A program made the position numbers and the translations under genes. The notes under the pieces were generated by a model. It searched no databases. It had not been told where the DNA came from and was given only the letters and a program-made list of their open reading frames with translations. This document shows, piece by piece, positions 56,737-64,000 of a stretch of 64,000 nt of DNA. Every line of letters begins with the position of its first letter. Position 1 is the stretch's first letter. The stretch comes from Siphonodentalium dalli (taxonomy: Eukaryota; Mollusca; Scaphopoda; Gadilida; Siphonodentaliidae): contig CP136065.1 in NCBI GenBank assembly GCA_032622095.1, positions 116,167,195 through 116,231,194 on the forward strand, given 5' to 3'.

Positions 56737-57263
56737 GTAAGTTTAATAGTTAGTTGGGACACTCCAGTCCAAAACACTTTCTGATTATCATATTATTTTA
56801 AACTAGCTGAAACAGTCTCCCTTTTGGGAATCTTTATTCAGCATCGAGGAGGCCCCACCTTTGTGTGACACACAGATCCCAGTCTTTTAGATATATATAT
56901 ATAATTATGTCAGATGAGTTCCTCTTCTGATATAAACCCTAATAAGTAGTCCAACTCATTAAGATATACATGTAATTATATGGAGGATTCTGGAATTCGA
57001 TATATTATGAGAAAAATGATCTATCTTGACCTGGGATGTGGGCATGGCAAAATCACACCCTCGGGCCCGTCGGGGCTAGATATTTGGTCCGTACACTCGG
57101 CAAGCATTGTGACATTTTTCCATCCCACATCCCAGGTCATGATGGACAATATCAATATTTGTGTCACCATCAACCTATAAAATTATCAATATATATTATA
57201 AAAAATGATGCTTGACTGCACCTTATTTATTGTCTTTTTGGCATTTATACTTTACCACTGCTA

Positions 57264-57475
57264 CAGTAATGCCCAAAGTATATGACCCTTTAACCACAGC
57301 AGAATTATGGGAAATTTTGCAGGATTTAATCGGAAATATGGCTTGTTGCCATTCATCGGAAAGCTCTCACCAAGAGCTTTCCAATGAATGGCAACAAGCC
57401 ATATTTTCAACTAAATCCTGAAAATTTCCCATAATTCTGCTGTGGTTTAGGGGTCGATTATTTAGGACATTACTG
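57264..57475. mobile_element. Near-perfect palindromic MITE, TA target site
   Basis: Ends CAGTAATGCCC and GGACATTACTG lie between TA dinucleotides. The arms pair almost completely through CCACAGCAGAATTATGGGAA, ATTTTGCAGGATTTA and ATATGGCTTGTTGCCATTCA up to a very short loop near GCTCTCACCAAGAGC. The TA duplication suggests Tc1/mariner-type mobilisation (inference). It lies in the intron between exons 3 and 4 of the plus-strand gene. Confidence 0.9.
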
Positions 57476-57574
57476 TATATGACATGGCCTGCTCTGGAAG
57501 CCGTTCCAACTTGTCCTTTGATTCTTCTGGTGCCTCTGCCAGTATCTAAGTCTCTACTTTTTCTTTGCTTGCAG

Positions 57575-57645
57575 AAGATATAAGGGGGTGAGAACTGTAG
57601 ACATTATTAAAAGGGAGATAGAGGACCTTGAAAATATGCTGAAAG
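57575..57645 (+). CDS. Unrecognised spliced gene, exon 4
   Basis: A 71-bp exon after TTGCTTGCAG|AAGATA and ending GAAAG|GTAAGT. One base completes Glu, then RYKGVRTVDIIKREIEDL and ENMLK follow. The heptad-like spacing of I, I, I, L, M, L suggests an amphipathic helix or coiled coil. Phase is consistent on both sides. Confidence 0.75.
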
Positions 57646-58113
57646 GTAAGTAAGACATTGTAGTTGTTAGTGATATTCCCGGAGGATTGACACTAGGATT
57701 GTGCACATAAATATATATATTAGTACTCATCAACATTGTATTACACCTTATCATCTTAGACACTGGGAACCCTGTAGATATATGTATTCACATGTATGGT
57801 GTATGGTATAGGGCTATACACTCTCTAGGTTTTGTGTTTAATGGGTTCAAATGTAGATTCCATAGGACCATTAATAATTACACAGTGCAGTTATACAAGA
57901 AATATGGGACTTTTCATTATGTCCATAGATTGTTTACAACAACTAATACCTTAACAAACAAATAATTGCAACCCCAACTATGTGATATATATGGAGCACT
58001 GCTACAAGCTATCATTGGAATATTTTTTGCACCATGATTCATGAATTATGACATTGTCTTTAAATCGTGTCATAAGTTAAGTGGGCATTGATGTATTTAA
58101 ACTTCTCTATGCA

Positions 58114-58225
58114 GGGGTGGCGCCCCAATTTCCCCGTCGCAGGGGCTATGATCCATGACAGAGGGGGGGGGGGCTATCATGGAAGCTACCTGGCCGACCA
58201 TTTGGGCCTGGTGCCACCCCTGTAG
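58114..58225. repeat. Short inverted repeat with GGGGTGGCGCC ends
   Basis: GCAGGGGTGGCGCCCCAAT near 58112 pairs with TTGGGCCTGGTGCCACCCCTG near 58204, enclosing CTATGATCC / GCTATCATGG and a run of eleven G. MITE-sized with hAT-like CAGGGG ends, but no target duplication is visible. Confidence 0.6.
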
Positions 58226-58357
58226 ATCAATCGTCTTCAGATGATTCATAACCCTTTGGATGTTTCATAAATATATGAAGTTGTAGGTCCTGTTTAAGAT
58301 AAGTTTACTTTGTAATAATAGCTCATGTTTACATCTATTGTTGCACATCTTTTCCAG

Positions 58358-58460
58358 GTGTAGGTTGCAGTGAAAGTACATGGATGTTATCACGTATGCA
58401 GGCGGATATTACTAAAGTCAGGACTATGTCTAAACAAGTCTTAAAGAGGGCACCTGTCAG
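58358..58460 (+). CDS. Unrecognised spliced gene, exon 5
   Basis: After CTTTTCCAG|GTGTAG and ending CTGTCAG|GTACTT. It completes Gly and encodes VGCSESTWMLSRMQADI, then TKVRTMSKQVLKRAPV plus two bases of Arg. Predicted helical and basic. 103 bp, phase 1 in and 2 out, consistent with the neighbouring exons. Confidence 0.78.
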
Positions 58461-59162
58461 GTACTTTGATTTTGTTGCCCAGTCTGCAGGCTGATTCTAT
58501 TGGCTAGATACTTACAATCTTCTTGGGGATCACATCTAGATGAATGTTGCCATTTTCTTCTGTTGTCTGCACTGATGTCTACCAAAAAACACGACCACCA
58601 GATCTGAATATTTAATTATATTATCACAAAATCCTCTTATCACTTAACTCCATGTTGATTTGTCTCAATAGATTGGTTCTGCTTGTAGCTTTTAACTTGT
58701 ATCTTGTAGGGATTGAACTGCCATTTTGAAGAGAAGTCCAATCATATACATAGTTCATTCTGATTGGGGGATAGGTCAGAGGTAGCTATAATAGAATCAA
58801 TCATATAATGATTGACTATTTGAATTTATAACCATTGTTAACTCAACCGATTGTCACAAGTTCTTTAAACTTCAACTTCTACCGAGTTTTTCCTTCTGCA
58901 ACCACACTCATTATTATACTGCCAAAGTATTTTTTAGAATTCTGTATAACGAGATGTTCTTTTGCGTTCTCTTATATTCATTTCCCGTATGATATGCTGT
59001 CATTTACACATTACAAGCAAACAAGACACAAGATTCAAGTGGAACCTCTCTGAAATCATTCATTAACTTGTTCACTACATCTAATTTGGCACTGGTGGGA
59101 AGGGGGTATATAGAGCATCTTTGTTATAACCTCTTGTTACAATAAAACATGTTATTTTTCAG

Positions 59163-59187
59163 GGAAGAAAACAAGCCAACCGATATT
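59163..59187 (+). CDS. Unrecognised spliced gene, 25-bp micro-exon 6
   Basis: A 25-bp exon after TTATTTTTCAG|GGAAGA and ending GATATT|GTAAGT. It completes Arg and encodes EENKPTDI. It is required to keep exons 5 and 7 in frame: exon 5 ends in phase 2 and exon 7 begins in phase 0. It has strong acceptor and donor sites. It could be skipped only with a frame shift. Confidence 0.65.
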
Positions 59188-59869
59188 GTAAGTATTTTTG
59201 CAGAAAAATCACATAATTATGTTGTTAATTGTTTTCACAGGCTCTCAGCGATTATTATTTTGTCCTATTTGTCTTTTATGATGTATATTCTTTTCCTGTA
59301 TCTGGATTTGTCTTTCCCCTTTGGGAATTTCACTGCTGATTATTCAAAATTGTCAATATCACAATATTGTTATGCAATTTCAACGAGACTGAGATTAAAT
59401 TTGTCTTCAAGTTATTTAGTGGCGAGTGCAATCATCCCTATAAGTATGTAATAGTTCAATATTGAGATATATGTCCATTGTTGTTGATTGTTATATCATG
59501 GCTTTAATCTCATTATGAAAAGTTATTATGGTAACACCAAAATCAGGTGTCATACTTGAAGGTTATTATGCAACAACCACACCATAAAACAATTGTCATG
59601 CAAACATATAGTATAGTACATATAGTTCAAACTTGGCTTCAAGTTATACAATCAACCCCTCTGAAAAATAACATTATTTACAAAAGTACAAACCGATATC
59701 CAAAACCTTAATCACTTTATTTATTTTGAAAATTTATCTTTGAGCTATCAAATATCTCATGAAGGCTCTGTATTAAAGTCTGAAATAAGGCATATAGCCA
59801 TAGTATTATACAATATTGGAAAGCTTATATAAAATACATGTAGTTAAAATATATATAGATATAGGGATA

Positions 59870-60215
59870 TAGAAATGGGCTCCGTCTGTCCATGAGGGGA
59901 AAGAGTATTTACAAACAGCAGGTTTCATCCATTTATTTTTTCCAGAGTTACGGTCTTTATTGTGCAATGGGACTTTACTCTAAATCCTTCTGCACACCCT
60001 TGAAGCTTAATATCTTTGTCATTGTCAGTTGAAATTTAAAGATGTTCAGTATATTGATGAACCAACATGGGGGGAAAGAGTGTTTACAAATAGCAGGTTT
60101 TGTGCATTGATTTTTTCCAGAATTAAGGCCCTTAGGATTTTACGAACATCTATCAAAATCGGGACACAATCGATACTTATTTTCCTTGTAAATTTCATTT
60201 ATAAATATGAGTTTT
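59870..60215 (+). repeat. Repeat family G, two units
   Basis: Two units sharing GGGGAAAGAGTATTTACAAA, then AGCAGGTTTCATCCATTTAT and TTTTTCCAGAGTTACGG, about 180 bp apart. Related by eye to 53030-53735. Confidence 0.7.
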
Positions 60216-60224
60216 TATCGATTA

Positions 60225-60711
60225 CTATGGAGCCCCGGAGGTGACATCCGAATGTTTTTTTTAAGTCGTGGCCACGAGAATAAAGTCGAGGCCACGAGAA
60301 TATGAAGTCGTGGCCACGAGAATATGAAGTCGTGGCCACGACAGCATATGAAGTCGTGGCCACGAGAATAAAGTTGTGCCCACAAGAATGAGGTCGTGGC
60401 CACTTCATAGTCTCGTGGCCACGACTTCATATTCTTGTGGCCACGACATTATTCTCGTGGCCACGACTTCATATTCATCGTGGCCACGACTTATTCTCGT
60501 GGGCACGTCTTTATTCTCATGGCCACGACTTTAGTCTCATGGCTACGACTTCATATTCTTGTGGCCACGACTTTATTCTCATGTCCACGACCTTATTCTC
60601 GTGGGCATGACTTCATATTCTCGTGGCCACGACTTCATATTCTCCTGGCCACGACTTCATATTCTCCTGGCCATGACTTCATATTCGGATGTCACCTCCG
60701 GGGCTCCATAG
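60225..60711. mobile_element. Fold-back element built from an inverted GTGGCCACGA minisatellite
   Basis: Ends are a 29-bp perfect inverted repeat (CTATGGAGCCCCGGAGGTGA with CATCCGAAT, and complement) flanked by ATTA. The interior is a minisatellite of about 17-24 bp per unit. The left third reads AAGTCGTGGCCACGAGAATA and the right two-thirds carries the complement TCGTGGCCACGACTTCATAT, the switch being near 60405. Each unit is itself centred on the palindrome GTGGCCAC. Lies in the last intron of the plus-strand gene. Confidence 0.9.
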
Positions 60712-60916
60712 ATTACTGACTTTTAAATGTGAATTTGCACAGCTCATTTACTAGTGTAACCCCTCAAACTTAAAATCAAAATCTCTTTGGGTTAGAGACT
60801 TTATTGGTGACGTAGGTTCCTGGCTTTGATATTGTCACATCACCATCAAATTGAGATTCTGTCTAAAGATCAATGATAGTGACATTCTCAGCTCTGACCT
60901 TGTTTTCTGATTCCAG

Positions 60917-61069
60917 TTTGGGTTGAGGAAATTTTTTGAGGACCACGATGAGATCATCGGAAAGATTGTTCAAGAACACAAGGAATGCATGAGAGAGTTG
61001 GCTCTGCTGGAGGAACAATTTCTGTTGGACCGAACATCTGAAAGAATAATTCAGCAAAAATTGACTTGA
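60917..61069 (+). CDS. Unrecognised spliced gene, terminal exon 7
   Basis: After TGATTCCAG|TTTGGG the frame encodes FGLRKFFEDHDEIIGKI, then VQEHKECMRELALLEEQF, then LLDRTSERIIQQKLT, and stops at TGA 61067-61069. Dense charged residues with regular I/L/M spacing indicate an amphipathic or coiled-coil helix. A candidate polyadenylation signal AATAAA lies at 61732-61737, about 660 bp downstream. With the other exons the coding sum is an exact multiple of three. Confidence 0.82.
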   Translation, partial: FGLRKFFEDHDEIIGKIVQEHKECMRELALLEEQFLLDRTSERIIQQKLT

Positions 61070-61731
61070 TCCAAGAATATCTGCTGTTTAAATATATGTG
61101 TTCATGCATATCAGCTAATTGCCATTGTATTTTCACACAGGGGCTTGTTATTGCCCTATGCTGCCCCAAGCACTGCCCGTATGCACTGTCCCAATATACA
61201 CGTCTGCTTTATGTCATGGTAGCATACAAGAAACAAGGGGAATGATATAATTTCCCCTGATTTACCATCACCCAGAAAACTACCTTTAGTCTATATAATA
61301 TTAGCAATAGTATCAACATTGACATGGATGGATCGGCAAAGGATTCCTCTTCAGATTATACCACCAACACCCTCAACTCAATTTCTATCCATAGCATTTT
61401 GTTTATTTTTGAACATCGAATATGGTCTCTGAAGACGGTAATTTCTCTGTGATTTTACACTAACATTCACCCCCTCGAGTCCTTTCAAATAAATCACTGA
61501 TAAAACACTTTACAATCTCATTAAACACTGAATTTTGATGTTTCGGCTGATAATTTATCTGTGCATATTTACAATTTTTTTTTAGTTCAGATGTTGTGTT
61601 TTGCAACATGGTAGTATTAGTGTGGTTGAAATTCTCTTTTAATGGACAAGCTGCATGGATACTCAATTATTGTATACACCACATGAAGGAATATATGCTA
61701 TATGAAGGCCATGTCAACCATATTATATAAC

Positions 61732-61737
61732 AATAAA
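61732..61737 (+). terminator. Candidate polyadenylation signal of the plus-strand gene
   Basis: AATAAA within ACAATAAAGATATAAAAAAG. It is the clearest AATAAA I found downstream of the stop at 61069, implying a 3' UTR of about 0.7 kb. AATAAA occurs often by chance in AT-rich DNA. Confidence 0.4.
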
Positions 61738-62282
61738 GATATAAAAAAGATGACTTTAATTATAGTTTTCGAAGAGAAATTTTGGGAAGAGCTTTCTCAG
61801 CAAGTATACAAATTGAGTGGAAATGAATGACTGCCATAAAAAGTACATTATCTGAACCAATAATGGACTCGAATGGCAATTTAATTGAGTTCAATTTTGC
61901 TTCAAGAATCTCAACATTATATTAGAATGAAATTTGGGTAATAAAACTCCAGGTAAAAAAATACCTCGAAAATAAGTGGAAATTATCCAAAAAATAAATG
62001 GCAAAATTGTTGGGGTCGAGGTCAAAAAATGGTTCAAAAAGTTTACGCTCTGCTCAGTTGGTAAAATTTTGGAAATTGTGGCGAATGACCACCAATTTAC
62101 ACAATTGTCCTCAGTGAATTAGGATGAAAATTTGGGCCGAAACAAACTTGGATCGAAAAGTCCAAAATGAAATGAACATATTAGTGGAAATTGTGGCCAC
62201 CTGGGCCAAACTTTTTGGGCAGAAAAACATTTGGGGTAGTTTAAAAAAGTGGTTAAAAAATTATTCTGCCATTTATTCAGTT

Positions 62283-63102
62283 TAGTGATGCCAAGGCGGT
62301 CCAGTCCGGTCCGGTCCAGGCCATTCCGGTCCGGTACACATGCCTGGACCGGTCCAAAACGGTCCGGTACACCTATAATAGGCTATATGTTAATGAATTC
62401 TCTGTTTTCTCAAAGTTTTTACTCTGTATAGTACAAACTATAAGGTTACTGAGTTCAGTGCATTGCAAGAGTCCATATATGTTAAAACTTAATTTGTTTG
62501 CCGATTGTATGCATCATTGTCTGTCTCTGGTGGGATATACTGGGAACGATGCACGATAATAGTATTTCTAGTAATGCGAACATGCATGCACTAATTAAAT
62601 GTATTGGACAGATAAAAAGCTAGGGCCAGAATGTGTCATAACCAATCTAACATGGCACTCAACTGATCGTATGCATGATTCGTATCATACATATTTTCAT
62701 TAAATTGAAATTTAAACGAAATAACTATACTGATGACAATTATACAAATGTGTACTAATATGACTACTACATTAATATTGGAGTCTTGGAGATTGTGATG
62801 GCTGATTGTATAGGCCTGACAATTACAGTTATATACCTAAGTACAACAACTATTGGATTAATGTGACTGTCTTGTCTTTCATTATAAGGAAATTGACATG
62901 TACACAGTACATCTATACATTGTTTTCGTGGCATCACACGTTTAATAGATATTAATCACTTGAATGCGTCAATACATCGTTGCTAATTGATAGGACGGCA
63001 AATACGCAATAATATTCACAATAGTTTATTATAACTGGGGAAACCGGTCCACCCCTGGACCACGGACCGGACCGGTCCAAAGCGGTCCGGTCCGCATCAC
63101 TA
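62283..63102. mobile_element. hAT-type element, TSD ATTCAGTT, with GGTCCGGTCC-rich ends
   Basis: Exact 8-bp repeats ATTCAGTT at 62275-62282 and 63103-63110. The left end begins TAGTGATGCCAAGGCGGTCC and the reverse complement of the right begins TAGTGATGCGGACCGGACCG. Clusters of GGTCCGGT and ACCGGTCC lie at both ends and can pair within and between ends. The interior is AT-rich with no transposase. 820 bp. Confidence 0.88.
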
Positions 63103-63248
63103 ATTCAGTTTGGAATTTTTTTAGAAAATGACCTTGAATCCGTGTGTGGCCACCTGGGTGAAACATTTTGGGTCAAAAAGTCCGAAATAGATCGAAAATA
63201 GGCAAAGTATGAAAATAAAGAGGAAATTGCCTGAAATAACTTTAACTC

Positions 63249-63595
63249 TTCCATGCGACCATTTCATCAACACCTTCCACCATTCTTTCCCACCCCTGTC
63301 ACCATCTGATTCCACCCTCCTACTATTCCATCACATCTTTTCTGCCACCATTCATGCCACCGTCCCATCCCACCCTGCCACTCTGGCAAGGGTGGAACAA
63401 GCTGCAGTTCAAAAAGCCGACGAAAATCCTAACAGATCTTTTAGGATTTTTGTCGGCTTTTTGAAGAGACTGGATGACATGGTGGCAGTGTTGGGATAGA
63501 TTGGTGGAATGGGTGGGATGAGATGGTGGCAGTAATGGCAGAAGAAGTGTAAGGAATGGTGGCAAAGGTGGGATGGAATGGACCTTTCCACAGCT
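63249..63595. repeat. Palindromic repeat: inverted CCACCATTCC tracts around a 25-bp perfect hairpin
   Basis: The left half is rich in CCACCATTC, CATCCCACCC and TGCCACC. The right half is rich in the complements GGTGGCA and GGTGGGATG. The centre is a perfect stem of 25 bp (63408-63432 with 63441-63465, TTCAAAAAGCCGACGAAAAT on the left) with the loop CAGATCTT. Open frames here are repeat-driven. Confidence 0.8.
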
Positions 63596-64000
63596 GTCAA
63601 TCAAATATTTATTAGCGGATATTTTCGACCAATCAGCGACTGAAAATTCTGCTGCCATCGTTCTTCACCCTAATTTTGATATCCATACATACATTCAGTG
63701 TTTAATTGGCTATATTAAAACAACTTTTTTGTTGTCAAATCATAATAAATTGAGATTTATATTTGGGCCATGTTATAAATTTATCCGTGATTATAACAAT
63801 GTTTTTCATTTAGCATGACACTTGTCATATTTTCACATTTAATGGCAAAACGAATGTGTATTCTCTGGATTAGATATATTAATGAGTTCAGGGATCTGTC
63901 TGTCTGTTCTGGTTTGTTCGCAATTTTTTTCCAGAGCCCTTGACCGATTTCAACCAAATTTGGTGTAGTGCCTGGGGACACCCCGGCAGATGTTATAACA

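Noticed and set aside
60199-60719. Open frames rich in SWPRLHILVATTS on both strands
   Set aside because: They are translations of the inverted GTGGCCACGA minisatellite, not proteins.
63209-63658. Pro/His-rich frames on both strands near the right edge
   Set aside because: They arise from CCACCATTCC tracts and their inverted copies around the hairpin at 63408-63465.

Overview
This is a eukaryotic genomic window, almost certainly from an invertebrate animal. The evidence is spliced genes with GT-AG introns of 0.1 to 15 kb, AT-rich introns, and dense decayed DNA transposons. There are also several families of roughly 120-190 bp tandem repeats carrying CCGTCCGTCC motifs, a repeat style I associate with marine invertebrates (molluscs, brachiopods, lower deuterostomes). 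I cannot name the species.

Two spliced genes lie head to head. On the minus strand, ten exons between 30851 and 4673 encode 440 in-frame codons of NPLOC4 (Npl4), the ubiquitin-binding cofactor that works with Ufd1 and the p97/VCP ATPase. The exons join in phase throughout. The short start-codon exon was not found and the C-terminal exons lie beyond position 1, so the gene is partial at both ends. One of its introns (9405 to 6334) uses a GC-AG splice pair. On the plus strand, seven exons from about 38022 to 61069 encode a 377-398 residue protein that I do not recognise. It has three RPxSA-type motifs near the N-terminus and a charged, coiled-coil-like C-terminus. Its exons also join in phase and end in a stop codon. 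The 7 kb between the two genes holds a small two-exon BED zinc-finger ORF and a nest of transposons.

Most of the remaining sequence is mobile or repetitive. Elements with readable boundaries include five hAT-type elements with 8-bp target-site duplications (1192-2423, 6766-7802, 25760-26716, 53747-54571, 62283-63102; four exact, one with a single mismatch). A sixth, at 19630-20966, has a 7-bp duplication. Two long-TIR elements have 9-bp duplications (28394-29751 and 33763-34553). Two elements with 5-bp duplications each contain another transposon (6473-7955 and 33418-35201). There are also TTAA-flanked MITEs and fold-back palindromes. One hAT element still carries a first transposase-like exon with a zinc-finger pattern.

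Tandem arrays fill much of 12.5-15.4, 36.4-37.5, 40.0-45.0, 48.5-49.8 and 51.6-53.7 kb. They generate long but spurious open frames. No tRNA, rRNA, CRISPR array or bacterial-type operon was seen.
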